From Nocardia arthritidis NBRC 100137 (GTDB taxonomy: Bacteria; Actinomycetota; Actinomycetes; Mycobacteriales; Mycobacteriaceae), in NCBI RefSeq assembly GCF_001612765.1, contig NZ_BDBB01000018.1, forward strand, positions 62,001 through 126,000: a stretch of DNA of 64,000 nt, read 5' to 3'. How positions within the stretch are numbered: the first letter of the stretch is position 1; every line of letters begins with the position of its first letter. The translations under genes were made by a program, and so were the position numbers. The notes below the pieces were generated by a model that saw only the letters and a program-made list of their open reading frames with translations, was not told where the DNA came from and ran no database searches. Shown piece after piece: positions 44,040 through 55,789 of the stretch.

Positions 44040-45347
44040 GTGACCTACCGCCTGACCGATATCGATTGCGTGAGTGCGCGGGGGCACTCCGCCCTAGGGG
44101 GAACCCTGGCGATACAAGCGGTCTGGCGGTACGACCGTCCCGTCGACATGGCGGCGCTGGAGCGTTTCCACGAGGCATTGCGGCACGGCAGGCTGGGGAG
44201 AGCGGTCGCGCCCGCGATGATCCCGGCCGCCGGGGACCGGTGGACCACCCGCACCGAGTTCAGCTCGCTCGAGGTCGCGGAAGCGCCCATTCCCCCGGGC
44301 GATCTGGAAGCCTGGATCGCCGAGCAGGGGCACGCCGAGTTGCGCACCTTCGGCGGGCCCGCGTGGCGGTTGGCGGCAACCCACCTCGACAACGGGGAAA
44401 GCGCGGTGTCGCTGCTGGTTTCGCACACCCTCGCCGACGGCCAGGCCTTCTGCGCGGCGATCACGGACGCGGTCGCGGACAAGCGGCTCGATCTGGCGTA
44501 CCGCAGCGATGAATTCGGTCGGACGCGTCTGCTCGCCGGTGAGCTTCGCGATGCCGCGAGGCGCGCCCGGTCGTTGCCGTCGGCTGCCGTTCTGGCGTTG
44601 CGGTTGGCCGTGACCGGGCGCCGCGGTAAGACCGGACCTACCGACGAGGAGGCGCGGGACTTCCGCCTGCCCACGGTCACCGCGACGGTCCCGGCGCAGC
44701 TCTGGCATGCGGCGGCACGCAGCCGGGGCGGCACCGGCACCACCTTGGCGGTGGCGATGATGGCGTCCATCGCCACCGAGATCGGCCGCACCGACGACGA
44801 GGGCCGGGTTCGCATGATGATGCCGGTCAGCACCCGCACCGCCGACGATCTTCGCGCGAACGCGCTGACCTCCATCGCCTTCGAGGTGGATATGCGCGAC
44901 GGCGAACCGGCCGACCTCGCTCCGCTGCGCACGGTGATGAAGGAACAGCTCAGTGCGGCGACGGCCGGCGGACAGGATGTCCCACCGCTGGTCCCGGTCG
45001 CGGTGGCGCTGCCGCGCGGGCGCTATGCGGTGCTGGCGCGGCAAGCCGCCACCGACCCCACCTCGACGGTGTGCTCCAGCCTCGGCAAGCTCGACCCCGA
45101 GATCCTCCGCATCGACGGTCGCCCGGCCTCGGCGATGATGCTCGGCCTGGTCAATCAGAGCCTGAACTCGCGGGCCGTCGTGACCGAACGCGGCGGCACT
45201 CTGTACGTCGCGCTGGTCGAAACCGCGGAAGCGATCACGCTGCGCGTCATGGGTTTCCACCCGCCGACACTCCTGGACGCCGAGCGGCTGAGCGAGCTGG
45301 TGCAGGCCGCGCTCGCCGAGTACGAGCTGTCGGCGACCTTCTGGTAG
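44040..45347 (+). CDS. condensation-domain-like (BAHD/Pap-type) acyltransferase
   Basis: 435 aa from the GTG at 44040, with GGGGAG upstream. The fold signature is V-S-H-T-L-A-D-G, equivalent to the H-H-x-x-x-D-G of condensation domains and CoA-dependent acyltransferases (PapA-like). Two sub-domains are connected near residue 215. It probably transfers an acyl group to an alcohol or amine. No carrier-protein gene is nearby. Alternative: a wax-ester/DGAT-like enzyme, though the length is shorter. Confidence 0.7.
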   Translation: MTYRLTDIDCVSARGHSALGGTLAIQAVWRYDRPVDMAALERFHEALRHGRLGRAVAPAMIPAAGDRWTTRTEFSSLEVAEAPIPPGDLEAWIAEQGHAELRTFGGPAWRLAATHLDNGESAVSLLVSHTLADGQAFCAAITDAVADKRLDLAYRSDEFGRTRLLAGELRDAARRARSLPSAAVLALRLAVTGRRGKTGPTDEEARDFRLPTVTATVPAQLWHAAARSRGGTGTTLAVAMMASIATEIGRTDDEGRVRMMMPVSTRTADDLRANALTSIAFEVDMRDGEPADLAPLRTVMKEQLSAATAGGQDVPPLVPVAVALPRGRYAVLARQAATDPTSTVCSSLGKLDPEILRIDGRPASAMMLGLVNQSLNSRAVVTERGGTLYVALVETAEAITLRVMGFHPPTLLDAERLSELVQAALAEYELSATFW

Positions 45348-45655
45348 CGGCCTGGGCGACTGCCGCAAGCCGGAGGTCACCTGCGGCGAAGTGGCGCCCG
45401 CGCACGGCCGGGGCCGCCGGGCGATCCGGTGCGGGTATGCGAGCTCGTCGCGGTCCAGCTATGAGCGTGGCGGCATTCTCGGATCGGACGCTGCGGACAC
45501 CCGGCATCGTCGTTCCCGCGGCGCGGGTGGCCGAGCTCGCCGGAATCGTGGTTCGCCGTCCTGCGGGCGAGGCCAGGCTTCCGAGCGCCTGAGGCCGGAC
45601 CGGCCGGTGGCCGACACGCGGTCGCTTGTCACCGCGATGTGGCACGATCTGGGGA
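45348..45655. other. intergenic region without recognisable gene
   Basis: 308 bp between the acyltransferase and AraC genes. A 43-codon plus frame from 45461 has no ribosome site and no features I can interpret. Confidence 0.4.
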
Positions 45656-46105
<450 letters not shown>

Positions 46106-46110
46106 CTGCC

Positions 46111-46521
46111 ATGGACATCACCATTCACGCGAGCTTCCTGCCGCACGACGACCCGGACGCGGCCCTCGCCTTCTACCGCGACCTTCTCGGCTTCGAGGTG
46201 CGCAACGACGTCGGATACGAAGGGATGCGCTGGCTCACGGTCGGCCCCGTCGACCAGCCGGGCACGTCCATCGTCCTGCACCCGCCGGGCGCCGACCCGG
46301 GCATCACCGATGACGAGCGCCGCACCATCACCGAGATGATGGCCAAGGGCACCTATGGCGGCATCCTTCTGGCTACCAAAGATCTCGACCGCGCTTTCGA
46401 GCGGCTGGTGGCCGGCGACGCGGAGATCGTCCAGGAACCGACCGAGCAGCCGTACGGGGTCCGCGACTGCGCCGTGCGCGATCCCGCGGGCAACCTGATC
46501 CGCATCCAGCAACTGCGCTGA
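46111..46521 (+). CDS. VOC-superfamily (glyoxalase/bleomycin-resistance-like) protein
   Basis: 136 aa, ATG start. The betaalphabetabetabeta fold shows D-A-L-A-F-Y-R-D-L-L-G-F near residue 16 and the C-terminal V-R-D-P-A-G-N-L-I-R-I. Metal ligands are not certain. Such proteins handle glyoxals, antibiotics or aromatic substrates. It is paired with the AraC gene; an ancestral AraC-VOC-UvrA neighbourhood is possible, with the UvrA paralogue 305 bp downstream. Confidence 0.82.
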   Translation: MDITIHASFLPHDDPDAALAFYRDLLGFEVRNDVGYEGMRWLTVGPVDQPGTSIVLHPPGADPGITDDERRTITEMMAKGTYGGILLATKDLDRAFERLVAGDAEIVQEPTEQPYGVRDCAVRDPAGNLIRIQQLR

Positions 46522-46825
46522 GCCGCCCGGCGCGGCCCCGACCCGCGCGACGACCACCGCCGCACCGAGCAGCACGTCATCCGCGACGAAGACGTCCGCG
46601 TGCCGACGACTCGGTGGGCGGTGCGTCGGCTCCGGAGCCGACGCCCACGACAGCCGGCTCACGACCGCTTCGTCGCGGGAGACGGCCGCGACCCGCCGCT
46701 GGTCCGACGCCTCGGACCAGGCGCATCGACAAACACTCAGACGGATCGGTCGACCTGGTTGAATCGAGCCAGGCGACGCCGACCCCGGACCGCGCAGGCG
46801 GCCCCGCCCGACAAAGGGAGACACG
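46522..46825. other. intergenic region upstream of UvrA-like gene
   Basis: 304 bp with no gene I can support. It must contain the UvrA-like promoter; AAAGGGAG is the ribosome site. Confidence 0.4.
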
Positions 46826-49219
<2,394 letters not shown>

Positions 49220-49280
49220 GCGGGGTTCGCGCGGGCGACCGTGGCCGCACCCTCAGCGGCCACGGGCCTCTCGCGGAACG

Positions 49281-49724
49281 TCAGTTCCAGTTGTCGATCT
49301 TGACGTCGTAGGGCTCCGGCGCACCTTTCCCGGTTTCGATCAGCGACTTCAGACTCAGCAGAAAGACCGCCCACTTGGTGCTGCAGTGGTGCATGGATTC
49401 CACCGGCTCCTTCCAGCCCTGATGTTTGAACAGAACGATGGCGTAGTCGTCGGCCTGAGCGAGATCCCAGTGCAGCTGCGTGCCGACCCAGTCCTCGGGT
49501 CCATCGATCACTTCCCACCGCACGCGCTTGCCCGGATCGAGCTCGGCGACCCTCATGTCGAATCCACCGGCGCCGAACCGGAATTCGAGCACACCACCGA
49601 CGTCACTGCCTTTGCCGCTGGTGTCGGTCGTCCACCAGCCTGCCAGCCCTTCGGTGGTGGTCAAGGCCGCGTAGACGTCGGCCACCGCGGATTTGATTCC
49701 GACCCTGTGCAGGATGTCCACCAT
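49281..49724 (-). CDS. SRPBCC/AHSA1-like protein
   Basis: 147 aa, ATG start. A START-like fold of the AHSA1/CalC group, with T-T-E-G-L-A-G-W-W-T-T-D near the N-terminus. Third gene of an operon with an ArsR regulator and a second SRPBCC protein; the gap to the ArsR gene is 45 bp. Such pairs are common in actinobacteria; ligand binding is likely but the ligand is unknown. Confidence 0.83.
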   Translation of the reverse strand: MVDILHRVGIKSAVADVYAALTTTEGLAGWWTTDTSGKGSDVGGVLEFRFGAGGFDMRVAELDPGKRVRWEVIDGPEDWVGTQLHWDLAQADDYAIVLFKHQGWKEPVESMHHCSTKWAVFLLSLKSLIETGKGAPEPYDVKIDNWN

Positions 49725-49769
49725 TTCGTCACTTCTTTCCGATGTCGATTGCCGTTGACTTCCATGAAT

Positions 49770-50111
49770 TCACCGCTGGTCTTGCCCACGCTGAATCGCC
49801 TCGGCGATCCGCTTGATACGACGCAGCCTGGCGTCCCACGCCGCCCCCACCGAGGACAACTGCGCGACCGCGCGGGCGAGCTGCGCCTCGTCCACCCGGT
49901 ACCGCCGCTCCCGCCCGGCGGGCGTGGCGTGCACCAAACCGACGCGGTCGAGCACGCCGAGATGCTTCGCGACCGCCTGCCGCGTGACGGGCAGTTGCTC
50001 ACTGAGACTGGTGGCGGTGCCGCCGCCGTCGGCGAGCAGCAGGTCGAGCATCCGCCGACGAGTCGGATCTCCGACCGCGGACCACAGGTCGTCGTCGACG
50101 GCGGCGGTCAC
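49770..50111 (-). CDS. ArsR-family transcriptional regulator
   Basis: 113 aa. The GTG overlaps the previous stop. Winged helix-turn-helix: D-P-T-R-R-R-M-L-D-L-L, L-P-V-T-R-Q-A-V-A-K-H-L. No cysteine metal site (C-x-C) is seen, so it is the non-metal ArsR group often paired with SRPBCC proteins. Its likely operators are the two palindromes at 50584-50643. Confidence 0.88.
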   Translation of the reverse strand: MTAAVDDDLWSAVGDPTRRRMLDLLLADGGGTATSLSEQLPVTRQAVAKHLGVLDRVGLVHATPAGRERRYRVDEAQLARAVAQLSSVGAAWDARLRRIKRIAEAIQRGQDQR

Positions 50112-50560
50112 CGGGTGGACACCAGCCGGGCGATGTACTCCCCCAGCCGCGGAATATAGGTATCCCAGCCCACGGTGTGCTCGCGATACTGCTCCGCCGA
50201 CTTCGCGGCCTCCCAACCCATCTCCCGGAATCCGGTCTCGATGAGCCGGATCGTGGTACCCGCGCCCGACGCAACGAGCTCGAAGGTGACCAGCAGTGAC
50301 CCGGCGGAGTCGTCGACCTCGCGGTCGGGGTAGCACCAGCGGAACGAGAACACCCGAGGCGGCTCAGCGTTCACCACGGTGATCGGAGCGACCTGCGCCC
50401 GGTCACCCCAGACGAGTTCACCGACCGCGCCGGACGCCACCTCGAATTCGGCATCGTCGGTCCACCAGTGCGAGATGTGCTCCGGGCTGCTGACCACCTC
50501 GAAGACCACCTCGGGCGAGGCGTCGACGTAGATCTCGCGTTCGATGCTGCCGTACTCCAT
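50108..50560 (-). CDS. SRPBCC/AHSA1-like protein
   Basis: 150 aa from the ATG at 50560, with AAAGGA about 9 nt upstream; an ATG 12 nt earlier lies too close to that site. START-like fold (V-D-A-S-P-E-V-V-F-E-V; H-W-W-T-D-D). First gene of the ArsR operon, with its promoter overlapping the palindromes upstream. Confidence 0.85.
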   Translation of the reverse strand: MEYGSIEREIYVDASPEVVFEVVSSPEHISHWWTDDAEFEVASGAVGELVWGDRAQVAPITVVNAEPPRVFSFRWCYPDREVDDSAGSLLVTFELVASGAGTTIRLIETGFREMGWEAAKSAEQYREHTVGWDTYIPRLGEYIARLVSTR

Positions 50561-50583
50561 ACTCGCCATTCCTTTCGTCATGC

Positions 50584-50598
50584 GCAACATTTGGTTGC
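50584..50598. promoter_or_regulatory. ArsR operator-like palindrome, copy 1
   Basis: GCAAC-ATTTG-GTTGC, 24 bp upstream of the SRPBCC start. Its arms match copy 2, and both copies continue into GCATA. Confidence 0.55.
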
Positions 50599-50628
50599 AT
50601 ATGACGCTAACCCACCTTCGCCTCTCGC

Positions 50629-50643
50629 GCAACCATTGGTTGC
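50629..50643. promoter_or_regulatory. ArsR operator-like palindrome, copy 2
   Basis: GCAACCA-T-TGGTTGC, a perfect 15-bp palindrome, centred 45 bp from copy 1. Confidence 0.6.
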
Positions 50644-50732
50644 ATACGGCTCGAGATGTTCGCCAGCGGACGCTCGAAGGCGACATCTGCGACACGCGGC
50701 ATCCGGGGCGCCGACGCGCACGGGGAGCGCTA

Positions 50733-51029
50733 TCACGCAGGCGACCATCGACATCGCCGACGTGTTCGGCGAAAGTTCAGTTGACCGTCGGTGCCCGAAC
50801 ATGCGTCGGCGGCGCGGGTGGCTTCGGCGGCCACCGCGTCCGCTTCTCGCGCCATCTGCACGACTCGGTTCGCCCGGTCGTCGGCACGAGCCAGCGCGCC
50901 TGCGGCCAGCGCGTCCGCGACGCTGCGGAGCTTCGCGGAACGGGCGCGGCCCGCATCGCAGGCCCCGGCCACCGCGTCCGCCGCGCCGAGTCGGCCAGAC
51001 CGCGGGCGGCCTCGGCCAGCGCTCGTCAC
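50733..51029 (-). CDS. hypothetical Ala-rich helical protein
   Basis: 98 aa. The GTG overlaps the stop of the upstream gene (GTGA), a coupling pattern seen in other real operons in this window. Residues about 15-80 are Ala/Arg/Asp-rich with strong GC-third-position bias and look like two long helices. The last 20 residues lose that bias. No family recognised. Confidence 0.45.
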   Translation of the reverse strand: MTSAGRGRPRSGRLGAADAVAGACDAGRARSAKLRSVADALAAGALARADDRANRVVQMAREADAVAAEATRAADACSGTDGQLNFRRTRRRCRWSPA

Positions 51030-51625
51030 GAGACCCCCGCCAGGCACGCCAGCGACACCGCCACGACCCCCTGCCGTACCTGCTCAGCGGTACCGGGGTG
51101 GATGTAATAGTCGACCCAGAACAGGTCGGCGCCACGGCGGACCACAGCCGAACCGTACGCCGTACCACCCTCGCCCTCGGCGCTGTAGGCGCTACACGCC
51201 TCGTCTCCGAGGGCACCATCGCTGTGCAACTGCCCGGCCGCCGCGGTGCCTCGACAGGAGGTACCCAGAGCGGCCCCGGCTCGCTCGGCACCGGAGTCCC
51301 ACCCGACCTGGCCGTAGCGCAGCACGCGCACGTCCAGGAGGCCGTACGCGTCGGAGCCGGAAGGACGGCTATCCGCGGTCCGGTAAGAGCATGCGGCGTC
51401 CGGTCCGGAGGAGTAGCTGCCCCCGGGAGAGGGAACGCCGTCGGGCACCAATTGCTCGAACAGAGCGGGTCCGATCGCCGCGCAGAGGTCGGCCGGGGCG
51501 GCGGCGGGTGGATGGGCTCGTTCGACTCGAGCCTGAATTGCCAGGGACGCGGCGAATCCCAGGACGACAAGGATCCCGACGGTCAACGGCACTAGACAGC
51601 CCCGCCGGCGGCCTGCTGTGAGCAT
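51026..51625 (-). CDS. membrane-anchored extracytoplasmic protein, unknown
   Basis: 199 aa from the ATG at 51625 with GGAG 6 nt upstream (an ATG at 51637 is an alternative). One N-terminal transmembrane helix (about residues 10-32) is preceded by R-R-R-G-C. The outside part has several Cys (C-A-A-I, C-S-Y, C-R-G, C-S-A-Y, C-L-A-G) likely to form disulfides. It resembles DUF3558-type small surface proteins only in general shape. Confidence 0.6.
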   Translation of the reverse strand: MLTAGRRRGCLVPLTVGILVVLGFAASLAIQARVERAHPPAAAPADLCAAIGPALFEQLVPDGVPSPGGSYSSGPDAACSYRTADSRPSGSDAYGLLDVRVLRYGQVGWDSGAERAGAALGTSCRGTAAAGQLHSDGALGDEACSAYSAEGEGGTAYGSAVVRRGADLFWVDYYIHPGTAEQVRQGVVAVSLACLAGVS

Positions 51626-51890
51626 CGGATTCTCCATCGTCGGTCGGGTACGCGCCAGTGCTGGTTCGGAGACCGGCCGCCGTCTCAAGAGAGGCCACAC
51701 ACGGGCTTCTGGTCGGCGACGCCTTTGAGCGCACTCTTCTCTGCGCCCGGTGATCGTGCCGCCGATCTCCGCCGGCCTGCCAACCGGTGGCACTGTGGCG
51801 GAGAGGAGAATCCGGCAATACCTGATTCGCACTCGCTGCTCTGCGCAGGCTTGCGGCAGAGCGCCTTTCCTGAACGGACAGCCGCTGGGA

Positions 51891-52502
51891 TCATCCGACC
51901 TGGTCGGGGATCGCCGGACTCGGTGTCACCGTGCGGCCGTCGCCGGCGAGAGTGAAGGTGATCACGACCGGACCGCCGGAGGGACAGCAGTTCGCGTCGC
52001 GACCCTCCAGCCACCGGTACTGCACCCGCACATCGCGTTCGCCCGAACCGACCACCGTCGTGTAGGATGTCGCTTTCGCCGTCGCGGTGCCGAGATAGCC
52101 GTCGTGGTCGAACAACAGCACGTGCCAAGGGGAACTCGCCGTTCCGCCGGGTGTCGCGGCCAGCACCCACAGCAGTTCGGGGCAAGCCCCTGCGGGCGCG
52201 TCGGTGGCACTGTCGACCACGTACGGCGTGCCGCCCGGCGCGGGCCCGAGCGAAGTCATCGCGCTGGCGACCACGCTCGACCCGGGATCGACGCATCGCC
52301 CTTTTCCGCTGGTAGCAGGAACTTTCGCGGGAGCGTCCTCGGTGGTGGTGGCGCCCCGCGCAGGCGTTGTTCGAGTGGCCTCGACGGTGGACCGGCCGGG
52401 TTCGCTCGTTCCGGTCGCCGGCGCACCCGATTCGCCCTGACAACCCGCGACAGCCACGCTCACCGCGATCGCCGTCACCACCGCAGCGATGATCGTCTTC
52501 AT
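51891..52502 (-). CDS. LppP/LprE-like lipoprotein
   Basis: 203 aa, ATG start. The signal peptide ends in the lipobox V-A-G-C; a Thr/Pro/Ala-rich linker follows, then a domain of about 130 aa with V-Q-Y-R-W-L-E-G and paired C-C. These features match the LppP/LprE lipoprotein family of mycolic-acid bacteria. Function unknown. Surface-anchored. Confidence 0.75.
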   Translation of the reverse strand: MKTIIAAVVTAIAVSVAVAGCQGESGAPATGTSEPGRSTVEATRTTPARGATTTEDAPAKVPATSGKGRCVDPGSSVVASAMTSLGPAPGGTPYVVDSATDAPAGACPELLWVLAATPGGTASSPWHVLLFDHDGYLGTATAKATSYTTVVGSGERDVRVQYRWLEGRDANCCPSGGPVVITFTLAGDGRTVTPSPAIPDQVG

Positions 52503-52676
52503 TCGCCTCCCTTTCGAATTCCCGACAACTGGAAGTCGGGATCGGACGCACGCCGTTACATCCGCGATTTTCCGGGCATGTGTTCGGCATGATCACCATC
52601 TCTGCCCGGTCCCGGAGGTCACTTGCCGACGAATGCTGCGCGGCACCGCGTTCGGCGAGGTCTGCGCGGTGATCGG

Positions 52677-52682
52677 TAGTGT
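52677..52682 (+). promoter_or_regulatory. -10-like element (leaderless)
   Basis: TAGTGT, 7 nt before the GTG at 52690. Confidence 0.3.
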
Positions 52683-52689
52683 CGACCGG

Positions 52690-54282
52690 GTGAGTATGTG
52701 GGTGCGCCGGAAATTCCAAGGTATCGGACGAATCGATCGAGCGATCGGCGGCGCGGTCGCCGACCTGCCTGCTTCGACGGTCGACCGAGGGCTGCTGCGC
52801 ATCACCAACAGCGCCGATTTCAGCGGGCTGTGGCTGTTCATCGCGACGCTGCTCGCCACCCGCCAAGGCGCACCTCGGCGAGCCGCGCTGCGCGGTGTCG
52901 TCTCCCTCGCCGGAGCCAGTCTCATCGTCAACGTCGGCCTCAAATCGCTCATCGCGCGGCGCAGGCCGGCCGCCGAACTCCTGCCGATGCACCGGCGACT
53001 CACTCCCGCCCCCACGTCCTCCTCGTTCCCTTCCGGGCACAGCGCCACCGCCGCGGCGTTCGCCACGGCCGTGGCTCTGGAAAGCCCGCGTACCGCACTG
53101 GTCGTCGCCCCGCTGGCCGCCACCGTCGCGTACTCACGGGTGCACACCGGCGTGCACTGGAGCTCGGACGTGCTCGTCGGCGCGGCCGTCGGTTCCGGTG
53201 TCGCACTGGCCACACGGCGCTGGTGGCCGGTGCGTGAATCCGACGAGGCGCAAGCCCGCCCGGTCCGCGAGGTTCCCACCCTGGTGGAGGGCAAAGGCCT
53301 TGTGGTCATGGTGAATCCGATCTCGGGCGATCCGAATTACGATCCCACCGACGACGTCGCGGCAGCGCTGCCCGCCGCCACCGTGCTGCGCACGCGACCC
53401 GATCTGGACTGTGCCGAACAACTCGAACAGGCCATCGCCGAGCACGGTGAACCGGTGCTGGCGGTGGGCGTCGCCGGTGGTGACGGCACCGTGGCCGCCG
53501 TGGCCGCGGTCGCGTTGCGCCACGAGTTGCCCTTGGTCGTCATCCCCACCGGCACGCTCAACCACTTCGCCCGCGACCTCGGCGTCTACGACCTGCGCGA
53601 GGTGATCGATGCCACCGGCGTCGGCGAGGCGGTCGCGGTCGACATCGCGAGCGTCGAATGTGAGGACGAAACCGGTTCGCGCACCAGGCATCTGATCAAC
53701 ACGGCCAGCCTCGGCGCCTATCCGGATCTGGTGCAACTGCGCGAGAAGTGGCAGCCGCGCTGGGGTAAGTGGCCTGCCTTCGCCGCCGCGCTCGTGGTCA
53801 CCCTGCGCCGGGCCGAGCCGATCGAGATCTGCCTGGACGGGCGCTGGCAGCGGGTGTGGTTCCTGTTCGTGGGCAACGGTCCCTATCACCCGCACGGCGC
53901 TGTGCCCGCTTTCCGCGACCGCCTCGACGCCGGGCTGCTCGACGTGCGCTGGCTGCGCGCTGATCTGCGGTGGTCGCGCACCCGCGCCGTGCTGGCGCTG
54001 CTGCTGGCGGCGATCGGCCACAGCAAGGTATACGGCGAGCGCCAGCTGCCCGAACTCTTCGTGCAGCTGCCCACTCCGGAGGCGCTGGCCACCGACGGTG
54101 AGGTGGTCGGCAAAGCCACCCGTCTGCACTTCGCCATCGCGGGTCAGCTCGCGGCCTACCGCCGGGACGAATCCAATCCGCTCTGGGCCGACCGCAGTCG
54201 TCCCCACCACCGCCGAGCACCCTGGGTCCGCGACATATTCCGGGCCCGCAGGCCGTTTCAGCGACGAGCGGGCGAAGACTGA
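52690..54282 (+). CDS. PAP2 phosphatase - diacylglycerol kinase fusion protein
   Basis: 530 aa from the GTG at 52690. Residues about 1-190 are a PAP2-type phosphatase: K-S-L-I-A-R-R-R-P, P-S-G-H-S, and S-R-V-H-T-G-V-H-W-S-S-D-V. Residues about 200-500 are a diacylglycerol-kinase-like catalytic domain with N-P-I-S-G and G-V-A-G-G-D-G-T-V. The fusion joins lipid-phosphate removal and addition in one protein, as in other actinobacterial members. Membrane-associated. Confidence 0.88.
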   Translation: MSMWVRRKFQGIGRIDRAIGGAVADLPASTVDRGLLRITNSADFSGLWLFIATLLATRQGAPRRAALRGVVSLAGASLIVNVGLKSLIARRRPAAELLPMHRRLTPAPTSSSFPSGHSATAAAFATAVALESPRTALVVAPLAATVAYSRVHTGVHWSSDVLVGAAVGSGVALATRRWWPVRESDEAQARPVREVPTLVEGKGLVVMVNPISGDPNYDPTDDVAAALPAATVLRTRPDLDCAEQLEQAIAEHGEPVLAVGVAGGDGTVAAVAAVALRHELPLVVIPTGTLNHFARDLGVYDLREVIDATGVGEAVAVDIASVECEDETGSRTRHLINTASLGAYPDLVQLREKWQPRWGKWPAFAAALVVTLRRAEPIEICLDGRWQRVWFLFVGNGPYHPHGAVPAFRDRLDAGLLDVRWLRADLRWSRTRAVLALLLAAIGHSKVYGERQLPELFVQLPTPEALATDGEVVGKATRLHFAIAGQLAAYRRDESNPLWADRSRPHHRRAPWVRDIFRARRPFQRRAGED

Positions 54283-54419
54283 GCGACGGGTCGTGGGAGT
54301 GGGCGGCGACCGCAATTCGCTCCCTGCCCCACACCGGTCCCGCCGGGGATGTCTACTCCTACAACGAAGTTGCCGGACCTGATGAGTGCCGCACCAGGCG
54401 GACATCGCGTGGTCGGCGG

Positions 54420-54986
54420 CTACTTCATGAAGCGCAGCAATCCGAGGTTCGGCTCGAGCGCGCCGTCCTGGCCCAGGGACAGGAAATCCGCCTCGACCGC
54501 GGCCGGTTCCAGGACCCCGGCGCGCACCGCGTGGTACCGCACGACCGACCAGAGGAAGACATCGAGGTCGTCGAAACGGGTCTCTCCTTCGACGACTTCC
54601 TCCTCGTGGAACCAGATCGCGATCTGCCCGTTGGTGAGCACCACGTACAGGTTGCCGCCGCCGTCCGCGCCGATCGAGTACACATCGCCGTCGGTGAGCT
54701 CGGTCTCGTAGTCGGAATCCCGGATCCCGCAGTCGTTTCCGGCGAAGTCGAAACCGTAGGACCAAGAATGGATGTCCAGGAACTGCGGCATCCGCCCGGA
54801 TCGCACCCGTCGATCGAAGGCCGCGAGCGCCGCCGCGTTCGAGGGTGCCAACCGTTCGAGGAAGGGCGCCACAGGCCTGGTCTCCTCCGGCACGGTGACC
54901 GGCGGCCGATCGGCGAACCATCGCGCCAGGTCGGCGTCCAAGTCTCGCTCGACGTAACCGGCCAAGTCGTCACGCGTAACTGTCAC
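54420..54986 (-). CDS. SUKH/SMI1-KNR4-like protein
   Basis: 188 aa, GTG start. The segment V-Y-S-I-G-A-D-G-G-G-N-L-Y with nearby I-A-I-W-F-H-E-E-E resembles the core of SMI1/KNR4 (SUKH) domains. SUKH proteins are often immunity proteins against secreted toxins. No toxin gene lies next to it, so it would be an orphan here. The family call is moderate. Confidence 0.55.
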   Translation of the reverse strand: MTVTRDDLAGYVERDLDADLARWFADRPPVTVPEETRPVAPFLERLAPSNAAALAAFDRRVRSGRMPQFLDIHSWSYGFDFAGNDCGIRDSDYETELTDGDVYSIGADGGGNLYVVLTNGQIAIWFHEEEVVEGETRFDDLDVFLWSVVRYHAVRAGVLEPAAVEADFLSLGQDGALEPNLGLLRFMK

Positions 54987-55123
54987 CGCCGAATCCTAGA
55001 AGCCGCCGACGACATTCGCCGAGCCGCCGGCTTCGGGCTCCGAGACGTCTTCCGCCCTACCTGGCGGTCCGGCAACGGGCAAGGCGCGGCACCCAGCGCA
55101 CCTCGGGTTAAGCTGCTGCACCT

Positions 55124-55666
55124 ATGGCACTCAGCGCGACACTGCACAACTTCGCCGTCCACTTGGCCGACGTCGATCGCGGCGTCTATCAGGAGTTGGA
55201 GTTGCGGGTGGCGCGTCACCCGTCGGAATCCGCGGAGTTCATGCTGACGCGCGTGCTGGCCTACTGCCTCGAGTACGAGGAGGGCATCGCATTCAGTGAC
55301 GGCGGGGTCTCCTCGACCGACGAGCCCGCGGTGCTGGTTCGCGACCTCACCGGGCGCGTCACCGCGTGGATCGAAGTCGGCGCACCGGACGCGGAGCGGC
55401 TGCACCGGGGCAGCAAACTGGCCGAACGCGTCGCCGTCTACACCCATCGCGATCCGATCAAGGTGCTGGCGCAACTCTCCGGCAAACGCATCCATCGCGC
55501 CGAAGCCATACCGCTGTACAGCTTCGACCGCGACTTCATCGATGCCGCCGTCGCCGCCGTCGAACGGCGCAACACCGTCACCCTGTCGGTCACCGAGCGC
55601 CTGCTGTATCTGGACCTCAACGGCACCGGCCTGAGCACCTCGGTCGACGAGCACCGGCTCCCGTAA
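55124..55666 (+). CDS. YaeQ family protein
   Basis: 180 aa, ATG start. The YaeQ pattern runs from V-D-R-G-V-Y-Q-E-L-E-L-R-V-A-R-H-P-S-E through W-I-E-V-G-A-P and a C-terminal R-R-N-T-V-T-L-S-V-T-E. YaeQ has a PD-(D/E)XK nuclease-like fold; its role is not settled. It stands alone. Confidence 0.87.
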   Translation: MALSATLHNFAVHLADVDRGVYQELELRVARHPSESAEFMLTRVLAYCLEYEEGIAFSDGGVSSTDEPAVLVRDLTGRVTAWIEVGAPDAERLHRGSKLAERVAVYTHRDPIKVLAQLSGKRIHRAEAIPLYSFDRDFIDAAVAAVERRNTVTLSVTERLLYLDLNGTGLSTSVDEHRLP

Positions 55667-55789
55667 TCTTCGGGCGGCCGCCGGGTAGCGCAGGTTTGCA
55701 GCCCGTGCGGATCCTATGCCGGGCCGAGTGCCGCCGGGCGAGCATCGGCGGGATCGAGTCTCGCTACCGCAGGCAGCGCCGCGACCGAC

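Noticed and set aside
45461..45592. 43-codon plus-strand frame
   Set aside because: No ribosome site and no features I could interpret.
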